Positions 1-10,050 of a stretch of DNA of 64,000 nucleotides are shown in pieces. The DNA is taken from the NCBI GenBank assembly GCA_964543195.1, contig CAZIXF010000025.1:8354-72353 (forward strand), written 5' to 3'. The first letter of the stretch is position 1; every line of letters begins with the position of its first letter. The notes beneath the pieces were generated by a model that worked only from the letters and a program-made list of their open reading frames with translations, did no database searches and had not been told where the DNA came from. The stretch comes from JAGTVG01 sp964543195. Its GTDB lineage: Bacteria > Bacteroidota > Bacteroidia > Cytophagales > Cyclobacteriaceae. The position numbers and the translations under genes were made by a program.

Positions 1-1
1 A

Positions 2-385
2 CATGATTCTGCCGGCTGGACGAAAGAATTGAGCATATTTAAAACTGCCGATATTCACAAGCCGGGACTGAGGGATTATTATGAGAGATCGGTAATCAGC
101 AGGAATGGCAACCGGATTGAAAAATATACCCTGAGAGATACGTCCGAATCCAGGACCCTGTATCTTACGATCATTTACCGGGAGGATAGCCGGGCAGTAA
201 GCCAGGTTAAGGCTGCTCAGCAGACCAACAATCCTATTTACCAGTCGAAAAGAGATCTGTTTATCGGGTTTAAACGTCTGGATGACCAGGGGATATTGAT
301 GGATACATTCTCTATAAAGGGTTTTCAGAAAATGGTAATGCAGGATTCGGTCAATTATTTTTCAGCCGGTAAGCTGATCCCATAG
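2..385 (+). CDS. C-terminal part of an unidentified protein (cut by window edge)
   Basis: The reading frame is open from the first bases of the window and ends with TAG at 383-385, so the gene begins upstream. The visible 127 residues are hydrophilic, with no signal peptide or membrane segment, and contain alternating beta-type stretches such as RTLYLTIIYRED and DLFIGFKRLDD. I do not recognise a family. A TTG at 29 could act as a start but nothing favours it over a start outside the window. The next gene starts 92 bp downstream on the same strand and shows no functional link. Confidence 0.55.
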   Translation, partial: HDSAGWTKELSIFKTADIHKPGLRDYYERSVISRNGNRIEKYTLRDTSESRTLYLTIIYREDSRAVSQVKAAQQTNNPIYQSKRDLFIGFKRLDDQGILMDTFSIKGFQKMVMQDSVNYFSAGKLIP

Positions 386-477
386 TTTATTCAGAAATTA
401 AAATCTCCTTCAAATATAAATGCTAACTTTACAGATTGGGTAAAAAGTTAATGCAGTTAAAATCTATTCTTTGATCA

Positions 478-2283
478 ATGGCTGAATACAGGAATGCGCA
501 TGCGGATCAGGAAGAGAAGTCAAAGGTAAGCGTCAGGAGCCTCAAAAGACTTCAGGACCTGTTCGGGTTTATCCGGCCATATATAAATTATTTTATAGCC
601 GGAATGGCTTGCTTATTGTTGTCCAACCTCACCTTGCTGGCCTTTCCTTATCTGGTGGGTAAGCTGATCGATGCAGCTACAGGTGAACCCGACTGGATTC
701 TCACCAGCCTTGAATCGATCGCGCTGGCTTTGCTGGGGATCCTGTTTGTTCAGGGTATCTTTTCCTTTTTCAGAGTGTATCTGTTTGCCGTGACGAGCGA
801 ACGCTCTGTAGCCGATATACGCAAAGCCCTTTTCCGGAAATATATGTTCCTCCCGGTAACTTTTTTTGATGAAAACAGGACAGGTGAGTTGATGAGCCGG
901 ATCACCGCGGATGTTACACTTTTACACGATACCTTATCCCTGACCTTGGCCGAATTTATAAGGCAGGTAGCTACATTGCTGATCGGGACGGTCATCATTT
1001 TTATTACGGTTCCCAGGCTTACTGTTTTCATGCTGGCTGTTTTTCCGGTGGTGATCATCCTTGCGGTATTGTTTGGAAGGTATATAAGAAAATTATCCCG
1101 GAGAACCCAGGATTCTCTTGCCGGCACCAATATTATTGTCGATGAAACCCTGCAGGCTATCAGGGAAGTTAAATCCTTCACCAACGAATTGCGGGAGATA
1201 GGTCGATACAAGAACTCAATGGTCGAAGTGATCCGGATTGCCTTAAAAACAGCAGTGTTCAGGGGTGGATTTATTTCCTTTATCATATTTGCTTTATTCG
1301 GGACAATTGTAGCCGTGATCTGGTATGGAGCTTCCCTTGTTAGTGAAGGCCAGATCTCGGTCGGCGACCTGCTTTCATTTGTTCTTTATACTACGTTCAT
1401 TGGCGGGTCCATAGCGGGCCTGGGCGATGTGTACAGCCGCTTGCAAAAGACCGTTGGAGCCTCTGAACGGGTACTTGATATCCTGGGTGAGGAAGAAGAG
1501 CCGGTTGAATCAGCAAAAGGACCGGGTACAATTCATCCTGTTAAGGGTAACATTATATTTGAAGAAGTGAACTTTTCATATCCGACAAGAAAAGACCATA
1601 AAGTACTGAAAGGAATCGACCTGTTTATCAGGGAGGGCGAGAAAATTGCGCTGGTGGGCCAGTCGGGAGCCGGCAAATCAACCCTGGTACAACTCCTGCT
1701 CCGGTTTTATGCACCCGATCAGGGGAGCATCAGGATTAATGATGTTCCGATCGATGCTATTGATCTTTATCATTACAGGAGCCGGATAGCTATTGTCCCC
1801 CAGGAGGTGATTTTATTCGGCGGCACTATTAAGGAAAATATTTTATACGGTAATCCGGAGGCTGATGATACGGAAGTGACGGAAGCTGCCGAAAAAGCCA
1901 ATGCGCTGACCTTCATCAACGATTTCCCGGAAAAGATGGATACAAAAGTCGGCGAAAGAGGCGTAAAATTATCAGGTGGACAGAAGCAACGCATTGCCAT
2001 TGCCAGGGCCATATTGAGGGATCCTGATATACTGATCCTGGATGAAGCCACCAGCTCACTGGATTCGAATTCTGAACATCTTGTAAAAGAAGCACTGGAT
2101 AAGCTTATGGTAAACCGTACTACCATAATCATTGCGCACCGGCTGGCTACCATCCGTAAAGTGGATAATATCTATGTAGTTCAGCAGGGCAGGATCGTAG
2201 AGAAAGGATCCCATCAGGAATTACTGGAAAGTACGGAAGGGATCTATTCGAATCTGGTCAAAATGCAAATTTCACACTCCTGA
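478..2283 (+). CDS. ABC transporter, fused permease/ATPase (MsbA-like exporter)
   Basis: A 601-residue half-transporter. An N-terminal six-helix exporter domain spans about residues 30-320 and a C-terminal nucleotide-binding domain spans 350-590. Visible motifs are Walker A GQSGAGKST near residue 393, the signature LSGGQ near 498, Walker B ILILDEAT near 518 and the H-loop IIAHR. This order and length fit type IV (ABCB/MsbA) exporters, which act as homodimers in the inner membrane and move lipids, drugs or peptides outward. The substrate cannot be read from sequence. ATG at 478 gives a short polar leader before the first helix. A hairpin terminator follows directly, so it is probably monocistronic. 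Confidence 0.9.
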   Translation: MAEYRNAHADQEEKSKVSVRSLKRLQDLFGFIRPYINYFIAGMACLLLSNLTLLAFPYLVGKLIDAATGEPDWILTSLESIALALLGILFVQGIFSFFRVYLFAVTSERSVADIRKALFRKYMFLPVTFFDENRTGELMSRITADVTLLHDTLSLTLAEFIRQVATLLIGTVIIFITVPRLTVFMLAVFPVVIILAVLFGRYIRKLSRRTQDSLAGTNIIVDETLQAIREVKSFTNELREIGRYKNSMVEVIRIALKTAVFRGGFISFIIFALFGTIVAVIWYGASLVSEGQISVGDLLSFVLYTTFIGGSIAGLGDVYSRLQKTVGASERVLDILGEEEEPVESAKGPGTIHPVKGNIIFEEVNFSYPTRKDHKVLKGIDLFIREGEKIALVGQSGAGKSTLVQLLLRFYAPDQGSIRINDVPIDAIDLYHYRSRIAIVPQEVILFGGTIKENILYGNPEADDTEVTEAAEKANALTFINDFPEKMDTKVGERGVKLSGGQKQRIAIARAILRDPDILILDEATSSLDSNSEHLVKEALDKLMVNRTTIIIAHRLATIRKVDNIYVVQQGRIVEKGSHQELLESTEGIYSNLVKMQISHS

Positions 2284-2289
2284 TAAATA

Positions 2290-2324
2290 CGAAAAACCTC
2301 CTTACATAACAAAGGAGGTTTTCG
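2290..2324 (+). terminator. Rho-independent terminator after the ABC exporter
   Basis: An inverted repeat lies 7 bp after the stop codon. The left arm AAAACCTCCTT (2293-2303) pairs with AAGGAGGTTTT (2312-2322) across an 8-nt loop, with an A-rich 5' side and a T-rich 3' side. The A/T symmetry means it could work in both directions, but only the + strand gene ends here. Confidence 0.8.
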
Positions 2325-2513
2325 TAAATGTTAAACAGGTGTATGAATAAAATTTGTGTTATGCATCTTTGTATACGTAATCAAATGTTATGGTAACCAG
2401 GATTTTTTAAAAAAAAGTAAAAAAATTTAATTTTGTTTAAATAGTAAAAAAAAATATTTGAATAGTTCAAAAAATTAAGTATTTAATAAATAAATTCTTA
2501 TAAATATCAGATT

Positions 2514-2990
2514 ATGGTGAATGTTTTATTTGTCTGTCTTGGAAACATATGCCGGTCACCCCTGGCCGAAGGCATTTTTAAAAAACTGGTTAAAGAAAGG
2601 GGGTTGGATTCATTTATTACAATAGATTCGGCAGGAACTTCTAACTGGCATATTAATGATCCGCCGGATATCCGTACTGTGGAGATAGCTGAAAAACATG
2701 GGATCGACCTGGATCATCTTGGTCAGCAGATCAGTGATAAAGACCTTGAAAAGTATGATTACGTAATTGCCATGGACAGTGAAAATTATGAAAATATTCA
2801 GAAACTAAAATATGACCCAGCTCTTCAGAAAGCCGAGGTGATCCTGATGCGGGATTTTGACAGTCAGCGATCAGGGGCGGATATCCCCGACCCTTATTAT
2901 GGTGGGGAGGATGGATTTCAACTGGTTTACGATCTGCTGGAAGAATCTTTGCAGAATTTTCTGGATCATATTGTGGCTAAACATAAATAA
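2514..2990 (+). CDS. Low-molecular-weight phosphotyrosine-type phosphatase
   Basis: 158 residues, the usual length for the family. The P-loop CLGNICRSP (CX5R-S, nucleophilic Cys8) is at the N-terminus and the general-acid motif DPYYGG lies near residue 126. The neighbour 5 bp downstream is a fructosamine-kinase homologue. From published work on bacterial homologues of that kinase (Gemayel et al. 2007), an adjacent LMW-PTP can act as a ribulosamine/erythrulosamine 5-phosphatase in protein deglycation. I infer that role here rather than phosphotyrosine signalling. No capsule or exopolysaccharide tyrosine-kinase gene is nearby, which supports the inference. It is preceded by a very AT-rich 230-bp gap that probably holds its promoter. 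Confidence 0.88.
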   Translation: MVNVLFVCLGNICRSPLAEGIFKKLVKERGLDSFITIDSAGTSNWHINDPPDIRTVEIAEKHGIDLDHLGQQISDKDLEKYDYVIAMDSENYENIQKLKYDPALQKAEVILMRDFDSQRSGADIPDPYYGGEDGFQLVYDLLEESLQNFLDHIVAKHK

Positions 2991-2995
2991 TAAGG

Positions 2996-3877
2996 ATGCC
3001 GGATAAAGGACTAAAAGATCTATTTACGCGTATACTTCATCAAGCTGTAGGCACACATGTGAAGGTAGTGGATTACCAGTCAATCTCAGGTGGATGTATA
3101 CATAATGCCAGTAAAATAACCACCAGTGATGGAGAGTTTTTTGTAAAATACAATACCCGCGCTGACAGCGATATGTTTGAAAAAGAATATGAAGGGCTCA
3201 ATATATTGAGTAAGGCTGCAGAACTTACGATCCCGGAACCTGTTGCGGCAGGCACATTAAATGACAAATCGTATCTGTTGACGGAATTCATTGCATCAGG
3301 CCCGAGACAGCCCGATTTCTGGGAGCAATTCGGAAAATCACTGGCAGATCTTCATAGAGATCACTCAAGGGAGAGATATGGCCTTGATCATGACAATTAC
3401 ATTGGACGGCTGCCCCAGATGAACAAAGATCATGAGGATTGGATCGAATTTTTCGTTTCCATGCGCCTGGAAGTTCAGATAAAAATGGCATTGGATAATG
3501 AGCTGGTTGACAGGGACTATGTGAGGCAGTTTGAAAGGATTTACGATAAACTCAGGGATCTGCTGCCCGAGGAACGGCCGATGTTGCTTCACGGCGATCT
3601 CTGGAGCGGGAATTTTATGACTGGTGCTGATGGATATGCCGTACTGATCGATCCGGCTGTATATTATGGCAATCGTGAAATAGAACTGTCCTTCACAAAG
3701 ATGTTTGGAGGTTTTGACAACACTTTTTATGATCATTACCATGAACAGTTCCCCCTTGAGCCGGGTTTTGAAGAACGTGTGGATATATACAACATGTATC
3801 CGTCCCTGGTCCATGTGAATCTTTTCGGTACATCATATTTGAGTGGTGTGACACCGGTAATCAAACGGTATACCTGA
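2996..3877 (+). CDS. Fructosamine/ribulosamine 3-kinase family protein
   Basis: 293 residues with an aminoglycoside-phosphotransferase-type kinase fold. Visible are the N-terminal GGCIHNA loop, the catalytic HGDLWSGN motif near residue 200 and the metal-binding IDPAVYYGNREIELS motif, all diagnostic of the fructosamine-3-kinase (YniA/FN3K) family. These enzymes phosphorylate sugars attached to protein lysines so that the adduct decomposes. It forms a two-gene unit with the upstream phosphatase. Its TGA (3875-3877) directly abuts the stop of the convergent aspartate kinase gene. Confidence 0.9.
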   Translation: MPDKGLKDLFTRILHQAVGTHVKVVDYQSISGGCIHNASKITTSDGEFFVKYNTRADSDMFEKEYEGLNILSKAAELTIPEPVAAGTLNDKSYLLTEFIASGPRQPDFWEQFGKSLADLHRDHSRERYGLDHDNYIGRLPQMNKDHEDWIEFFVSMRLEVQIKMALDNELVDRDYVRQFERIYDKLRDLLPEERPMLLHGDLWSGNFMTGADGYAVLIDPAVYYGNREIELSFTKMFGGFDNTFYDHYHEQFPLEPGFEERVDIYNMYPSLVHVNLFGTSYLSGVTPVIKRYT

Positions 3878-5128
3878 TCAATTACTGACCACGATCTGAA
3901 ACGTATTGCGTGTTCGTTGTTCCACCAGTATGGTTTCATCTTTTGAAACCTCCCCGATGGCCTGGGCAGTGTAGTTTTTTACCGTGATCAGGCGTAGAGT
4001 TTCATTATACAATATTTTAAAGTCTTGCTTTAAAGTGTCCCTCAGTTCATTGATCTTCCAGTCATGCATATCTACGCAAATGGTCAGGGATACTGCTGAA
4101 TTCTGCATCATATTGATTTTTATATTCAGCATATCGAGTACATGGAAGATGATGCTCAGGTTATGTTCATTGATAAAATTCAGGTCTTTGGCAATAAAAG
4201 AGATCAGACATTGATTTTCCTTCACTACAAAAGTAGGAGGAATACTGTGCATTTCTCCTTCATTAATGACCGTGCCCTCTGAGTCAGGTTTTTCGAACGA
4301 CTTAACTACCAGGGGTATGCCTTTATTGGCCAGTGGCTTGATCGTTTTCGGGTGGATCACGGATGCTCCATAATAGGTCATCTCGGCCGCTTCCTGATAG
4401 GAGAGATTTTTGTAAAGCCTCGTTCTGGCAAATCGTTTCGGATCGGCATTCAGGATGCCGGCTACATCCTTCCAGATGACCACCGATTCTGCGTTCAGGC
4501 ATGAAGCGAGGATAGCTGCGGTAAAATCGGATCCCTCTCGTCCGAGTGTGGTCGTGTGACCTGTAACCGTGCTGCCGATAAATCCCTGTGTAACCATGAT
4601 CCTGGATGGGTTTATCTCCGAAAATGTTTCTTGTATATGCTGACAGGTGGCAGGCCAGATCACTTCAGCTTCCCGGTAATTATCGTCGGTAATGATCATG
4701 TTCCTGGCATCAATCCATTCAGCCCGGATACCCGACTCCTTGAGAAATGCAGTGATTATACCTGAAGAAAGCAGTTCACCATATGAGACGACCGCATCAT
4801 AGAACTGATCGGACCGTTCGGCAGCAGGAAACTTTGTAATGGTGTTTTTCAATTCATTGATGATTTTTTTGATCTCCCCGATCGGGCGCTTATTGTCAAA
4901 CAGGCCAGTTGCCATATCCAGGTGGAAGTCAACTACTTCATTCAATAATATTCCGGTTTCGGCCGGCTCTATTGAGAAGACCACTTTTTCGAGGGCGTTG
5001 GTAGTTTTACCCATGGCTGATACAACTACTACCGGATGTTCATTCTGGTAGGTTCTTAGTATTCCGGCCATATTCCTGACTGCCCCGGCATCTTTTATGG
5101 AAGCTCCTCCAAATTTGAATATCTTCAT
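3878..5128 (-). CDS. lysC: Aspartate kinase, monofunctional
   Basis: 416 residues. The N-terminal kinase signature is KFGGASIKDAGAV (usually KFGGTS), followed by an amino-acid-kinase domain to about residue 280 with GREGSDFTAA and YGASVIHPKT. Two ACT-type regulatory segments follow. The enzyme makes L-4-aspartyl phosphate, the first step to lysine, threonine and methionine. Unlike the ThrA fusion found in many Bacteroidota there is no homoserine dehydrogenase domain. ATG at 5126-5128 directly precedes the kinase motif. The gene is transcribed divergently from guaB with a 160-bp shared gap. Confidence 0.92.
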   Translation of the reverse strand: MKIFKFGGASIKDAGAVRNMAGILRTYQNEHPVVVVSAMGKTTNALEKVVFSIEPAETGILLNEVVDFHLDMATGLFDNKRPIGEIKKIINELKNTITKFPAAERSDQFYDAVVSYGELLSSGIITAFLKESGIRAEWIDARNMIITDDNYREAEVIWPATCQHIQETFSEINPSRIMVTQGFIGSTVTGHTTTLGREGSDFTAAILASCLNAESVVIWKDVAGILNADPKRFARTRLYKNLSYQEAAEMTYYGASVIHPKTIKPLANKGIPLVVKSFEKPDSEGTVINEGEMHSIPPTFVVKENQCLISFIAKDLNFINEHNLSIIFHVLDMLNIKINMMQNSAVSLTICVDMHDWKINELRDTLKQDFKILYNETLRLITVKNYTAQAIGEVSKDETILVEQRTRNTFQIVVSN

Positions 5129-5288
5129 GGTTTCTGAGTTGTTGGTCTAATTTACTATGCGTATTTATCAATAAGAACAGATTCCGGTACTGATGTCATT
5201 GAACAACAAAAAATAATATAAGCAAATGGTTTCCTATTCATGCATAATGTGGCTATCTTTGGTCGGCAAATAAATATAATTATTTGCC

Positions 5289-6770
5289 ATGTCATTAGAT
5301 CCTTCAAAACTAGCATTCGTAGCACTTACATACGACGATGTATTATTGCTCCCGAGTTACTCCGAGGTACTTCCCAGGGATGTAGACGTTCAAACTTTTC
5401 TCACCAGAAAAATAAAGCTGAACATACCTATTGTATCAGCTGCCATGGATACGGTCACCGAATCCGACCTGGCTATTACCATTGCTTTGGAGGGGGGGTT
5501 GGGCTTTATTCATAAAAACATGGGTATTGAGAAACAGGCTCAGCAGGTGCGTAAGGTGAAAAGATCACAAAGCGGCATGATCCTGGATCCCATTTCATTG
5601 AATATTAACTCTAAAGTCGGTGATGCCTTAAAGATCATGAGGGATTTCAAGATCGGTGGCATTCCCATTATCGAGGACGGAGGGAAGTTGCTTGGAATTA
5701 TTACCAACAGGGATCTTCGGTTTCACAAAGATATGACCACCCCGGTAGGAGAGATCATGTCGAAAGATAATTTGATCACTGCCAGTCCGGGTATTGAACT
5801 TTCCGAAGCGCAGGAGATCCTACAGGAACACAAGATTGAAAAGCTTCCCATTGTGGATAAGAATGGCAAATTAGGTGGCCTGATCACTTATAAGGATATT
5901 TTAAAAAATAAAGATAAGCCGTTGGCTTGCAAGGATGAATTTGGCCGGTTACGGGTTGGAGCTGCTGTCGGGGTGACGGCCGATATACTGGAACGTGTCG
6001 AATTGCTTAAACAGGCCGGGGTAGATGTGATCGGTATAGATACGGCCCATGGACATTCCCGGGGAGTAATCGAAGCCACAAGATCGGTGAAAAACAAATA
6101 TCCCGAGATGGATGTGGTAGTCGGAAATATTGCAACAGCCGAAGGAGGAAAGGACCTCGTCAAAGCAGGAGCCGATGCGGTTAAAGTGGGTGTCGGGCCC
6201 GGCAGTATATGTACTACACGTGTAATTGCCGGTGTAGGAATGCCTCAGTTATCGGCTGTTTACGAAGTGTCAAAAGCCATTCGATCTTCAGGTATACCGG
6301 TGATAGCCGATGGGGGAATACGATATTCAGGTGATATTGTAAAAGCCCTGGCTGGTGGTGCCTCCACAGTTATGATCGGTTCACTGTTTGCCGGGACGGA
6401 TGAAGCACCTGGAGAAATGATCATCTATGAAGGCAGAAAGTTCAAGTCATACCGCGGCATGGGATCCATTGAAGCCATGGAAGACGGGTCGAAAGACAGG
6501 TATTTCCAGGATGCCGAGGATGATATCAAGAAACTTGTTCCGGAAGGGATCTCCGGCCGGGTGCCCTATAAAGGAACAGTATCCGAGGTTTTATATCAGA
6601 TGGTGGGTGGTCTGCGTGCCGGCATGGGTTATTGCGGTGCCCGTACGATCGTTGATCTGAATAAAGCGAGGTTTACAAAGGTTACCAATGCCGGGGTAAG
6701 GGAAAGTCATCCGCATGATGTGTTCATTACCCGGGAGGCGCCTAATTACAGTTCCAAATTGATCGGATAG
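5289..6770 (+). CDS. guaB: Inosine-5'-monophosphate dehydrogenase
   Basis: 493 residues, standard family length. A TIM-barrel catalytic domain is interrupted by a tandem CBS pair at about residues 95-215. The catalytic loop GPGSICTTRVIAGVG near residue 300 carries the active-site Cys, and the flap and phosphate motifs include GGIRYSGD and YRGMGS. The enzyme oxidises IMP to XMP with NAD+, the committed step of GMP synthesis. ATG at 5289 leads directly into the conserved start region (LTYDDVLLLP). The TAG stop lies 1 bp from the stop of the convergent T9SS cargo gene. Confidence 0.97.
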   Translation: MSLDPSKLAFVALTYDDVLLLPSYSEVLPRDVDVQTFLTRKIKLNIPIVSAAMDTVTESDLAITIALEGGLGFIHKNMGIEKQAQQVRKVKRSQSGMILDPISLNINSKVGDALKIMRDFKIGGIPIIEDGGKLLGIITNRDLRFHKDMTTPVGEIMSKDNLITASPGIELSEAQEILQEHKIEKLPIVDKNGKLGGLITYKDILKNKDKPLACKDEFGRLRVGAAVGVTADILERVELLKQAGVDVIGIDTAHGHSRGVIEATRSVKNKYPEMDVVVGNIATAEGGKDLVKAGADAVKVGVGPGSICTTRVIAGVGMPQLSAVYEVSKAIRSSGIPVIADGGIRYSGDIVKALAGGASTVMIGSLFAGTDEAPGEMIIYEGRKFKSYRGMGSIEAMEDGSKDRYFQDAEDDIKKLVPEGISGRVPYKGTVSEVLYQMVGGLRAGMGYCGARTIVDLNKARFTKVTNAGVRESHPHDVFITREAPNYSSKLIG

Positions 6771-6771
6771 A

Positions 6772-9700
6772 TTATTTCAACACCTGCAGCCAGCCATTGC
6801 AGGTCTTTTTTGAATTCAGGATAATTTCGTAATAATAAACGCCAGTGGGAAGCCCTTCGGCGTTCCAGTTGTTTTTGTATTCGGAACTCTCAAATAATAA
6901 TTTACCCCAACGGTTAAAAATATTTAATTCTATCCGGGCATCCGTGCTCACCTGAAAGGTTTCATTAAGATCATCCCCGTTGGGGGTAATGATATTGGGT
7001 ATAAAAATATCCGAGATTTGTATATGTTGAGCCCGGGATTCCATGCAAAGACTGTCATTTAATGCAGCTCTCAGCTCCAGCCTGTATTCACCGGGATCCC
7101 GGTATTCATAGGTAAAAACACTGTCTTGGGTCTGATTGCTGTTGCCGTCACCATAAAACCATCGATAGGTGTTGGCATTGGTAGAAATGTTTTCAATCCT
7201 CAGTGAAGGATGGGTAAAGCAATCATACATTTTTTCAACGGTAAATTCTGCAGTGATCTCCGGTATTACATTCACTTTTACACTGTCGAATAGTTCACAG
7301 CCATTTGCATCGATCATATTGATATAAAACCAGGTAGTGGAGTCCGGAGAAGCCAGGGGTTCTGCAGCGAAAGGATTATTTAAACCTTCTTCCGGTTTCC
7401 AGCGATACTGAACGGCTCCGGAAGCTTCGAGCCTTGCTTCTGAGCCTTCGCATATAAGCACACTGTCCGTTACATTGAAATTCGATTCAAAAACCCGGAT
7501 CTGACCCCGGGCCACATCCACGCCTTTGCAGGTATTTTCATCAAATGCCCTGAGGGTTACGTCATAAACGCCCGGATTTTCATAGGTATGGAAAACGCTG
7601 TCATCCTGTATAATCTTCCCGGAACCGTCGCCAAGATCCCATTCAAAGAGGATGCCACCCACACTACGGTTGAGGAAAACCACTTCAAAGGGCAGGCATC
7701 CTGACGTGACTCCCGGATTGTCGAACTCATGGGAATCGGTAATAAAGGCAGCCTTGAGCGAGGAAAGGTCGAATTTGAATACCCCATTATTGCAGTTTGA
7801 GCTGTTGTTGGTAGCAGACCATACGCCCGGAGTAGTTGGGAATTGTGATCCGTCTTTGCAGGCGCATATAGCGTGATATACAATACCCCGTTTGTCAAAA
7901 CGGCTTGTTCCACCGTCTACATGTTCTCCGGAACCTGTATTGGCGCCAAGAAAGGTTCCATATAATAATTCTCCGGCATTTTCGGATAAGACCATAAGAT
8001 AAAAATCGGAACCGTCCGTATTCGCCTGAAAAGCGTCTTCAGTGACCGGCATATCAAATGTATTGCCTCCATTATATTTTGTACGAAGATTAATCTCTCC
8101 TCCCCAGCCACTTAAGAATATATTTCCACATTCATTGACCAGAAATGCAGTGGGGGAGATATCCACGATACCACTGCCACTTCCCACAACCGTTGAAAAT
8201 CGGGTCTCGGTCAGTTCCGGATTCAGCTTATGAATAAATTGTCCGCTCAATGGATTGCTGTAGACGCCATCACTTACCGGATAACTCCCCATGGACTGGC
8301 CTAATACATATATATCGTTGTTCTTATCGATTTCCAGGAAATAAGTCTGGTCGTAAAGATCGGTTCCAAGATAAGTGCCTGAGACCAGAAAACGCCCATC
8401 TGAAGAAAATTTTGCTACGAATCCATCAATGAACCCATTGAATTCCGGATCGAGACCGTTTTGCGTCACCGGCAGGTCCTCGCTGGATGTACCCCCGGTT
8501 ATATATACATTAGCATTCGGATCGGTCTTTATACCATAGGCTGCATCCGTTCCGGATCCTCCCAGGTAAGAACTCCACAATAGTTCACTCAGATCAGCAT
8601 TGAACTTAGCTACGAGCGCATCCTGGGGGCCACCACCATATGCCGACTGGAATCCGTCTTTAATGGGAAAATCCTCCGAGGAAGTGTTTCCTGTTATGTA
8701 AATATAGTCCCTGAGGTCTGTGATCACTTCACCCCTGAACTCATCCCCGTAATTCCTGCAAAGGTATAGTCCATTATTATCATTAATACCGTCATTGGCC
8801 GATCCACCCAGATAAGTGGAAGCGAGCAGGGATGTACCATCTTCACTGAGCTTGGCAATGAACAGGTCACTGCCACCATGAAAATCTACGCCGGCGATGA
8901 CATTGGATACACTGTCTCCACCCGAAAAATATCTTGAATAGGCATTATCGGTAACCGGGAAATCGGCAGAGGCGGTGGTACCGTATATCACCAGTTCATC
9001 TTCATTGTTAACGATCAGGCTGAAAGGAGTCTCAGTCTGCGACCCTCCCAGGTAGGTTCCATACAGAAGATCAGATCCGGTAGAATCGAATTTGAGTATG
9101 GCCAGGTCCCATTCACCTCCATACCGGGTCTGATAAGCTCCAGGGGTTGTCGGCAGGGAATCACCTATATCCAATCGAACGGTCCCGCCTGAATATACAT
9201 TCCCATATTTATCATAAGTAGCGGTATTGCCCCAGTTGTCTGCCGTAGCCCCGGAGTACGTAGAAAATACGAGGAGTGGATCGATCGTTAACACCTGCGC
9301 TTTGTCATATTCTCCCTCTATTTTAAACTGAACTGTGTTGGCCTTCAGACTGTACCTGCAATCTACATCAATGGTATCATTCTGAATAACCTGGTAAGCA
9401 TATGGAGTATTTTCTATCAGGGTAAGCAGGGAGGTTTCTGAATAAATGCTGTTGTTTTCAAGCCTGATATTCTCCACACCACGGTATTCAAATAAGACCT
9501 GGTCCAAATCCGCTCCGGGATCAACAACCAGATCATATTTGATATGTCCCGGGGTTGAATAAAGCTTCATATCAATGCCCGGGTATAGATCATCGATATA
9601 GACCTCATTGAATGCGCTCACCCTGCTGGCCCAGCGGCGTTTGTCATTGCCAAGAAAATAGTTGTAATAGGTTCCCGAAGGATTTTTACCCTGAATTTTA

Positions 9701-10050
9701 ACCGCGGTGGATCTGCCTTTGAAATTCAGCGAAAGTGCATGCATATCGATCATCGCTTTGGGTTCGGGATGTTGAGGATCGATTATGCGACCATGTCCTT
9801 TTTTTTGATGATGTGAGCCATGCGGATGCAGGCCCGCCAGTTTTTCCGGATCATAAAAAAGGTATTCCAGACCGTTTCCGGTTATAAAAAGATAGCCATT
9901 GGGAATCTCAGCCCGAAAGAGTATTTCATGGTCCCATTGACCCTTGTTTTCGATAAACTGGATTCCCTTTTTGGAAAAACCTGACGAAAAAGTCAGGATT
10001 ATCAGGGAGAATGATGTAACAGATAATTTAATAAATCGATTCAGCCTCAT
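6772..10050 (-). CDS. Giant secreted T9SS cargo protein: SBBP beta-propeller, PKD domains, type B sorting domain
   Basis: I place the start at ATG 10048-10050 (1092 residues), because a clear signal peptide (MRLNRFIKLSVTSFSLIILTF) begins there. The frame stays open for 74 more upstream codons that look non-coding. Next comes a domain with FIENKGQWD and GLEYLFYDPEK typical of the N-terminus of SBBP proteins. About six SBBP beta-propeller repeats follow (YLGGSGTDAAYGI, ITGGTSSEDLPVT and variants) at residues 270-750. PKD-like segments follow (FEWDLGDGS, YRWFYGDGNS), then a C-terminal type B T9SS (CHU_C) sorting domain starting near IPNIITPNGDDLNE. I infer a large surface-anchored or released adhesin-like protein. 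Substrate or partner is unknown. Confidence 0.88.
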   Translation of the reverse strand: MRLNRFIKLSVTSFSLIILTFSSGFSKKGIQFIENKGQWDHEILFRAEIPNGYLFITGNGLEYLFYDPEKLAGLHPHGSHHQKKGHGRIIDPQHPEPKAMIDMHALSLNFKGRSTAVKIQGKNPSGTYYNYFLGNDKRRWASRVSAFNEVYIDDLYPGIDMKLYSTPGHIKYDLVVDPGADLDQVLFEYRGVENIRLENNSIYSETSLLTLIENTPYAYQVIQNDTIDVDCRYSLKANTVQFKIEGEYDKAQVLTIDPLLVFSTYSGATADNWGNTATYDKYGNVYSGGTVRLDIGDSLPTTPGAYQTRYGGEWDLAILKFDSTGSDLLYGTYLGGSQTETPFSLIVNNEDELVIYGTTASADFPVTDNAYSRYFSGGDSVSNVIAGVDFHGGSDLFIAKLSEDGTSLLASTYLGGSANDGINDNNGLYLCRNYGDEFRGEVITDLRDYIYITGNTSSEDFPIKDGFQSAYGGGPQDALVAKFNADLSELLWSSYLGGSGTDAAYGIKTDPNANVYITGGTSSEDLPVTQNGLDPEFNGFIDGFVAKFSSDGRFLVSGTYLGTDLYDQTYFLEIDKNNDIYVLGQSMGSYPVSDGVYSNPLSGQFIHKLNPELTETRFSTVVGSGSGIVDISPTAFLVNECGNIFLSGWGGEINLRTKYNGGNTFDMPVTEDAFQANTDGSDFYLMVLSENAGELLYGTFLGANTGSGEHVDGGTSRFDKRGIVYHAICACKDGSQFPTTPGVWSATNNSSNCNNGVFKFDLSSLKAAFITDSHEFDNPGVTSGCLPFEVVFLNRSVGGILFEWDLGDGSGKIIQDDSVFHTYENPGVYDVTLRAFDENTCKGVDVARGQIRVFESNFNVTDSVLICEGSEARLEASGAVQYRWKPEEGLNNPFAAEPLASPDSTTWFYINMIDANGCELFDSVKVNVIPEITAEFTVEKMYDCFTHPSLRIENISTNANTYRWFYGDGNSNQTQDSVFTYEYRDPGEYRLELRAALNDSLCMESRAQHIQISDIFIPNIITPNGDDLNETFQVSTDARIELNIFNRWGKLLFESSEYKNNWNAEGLPTGVYYYEIILNSKKTCNGWLQVLK

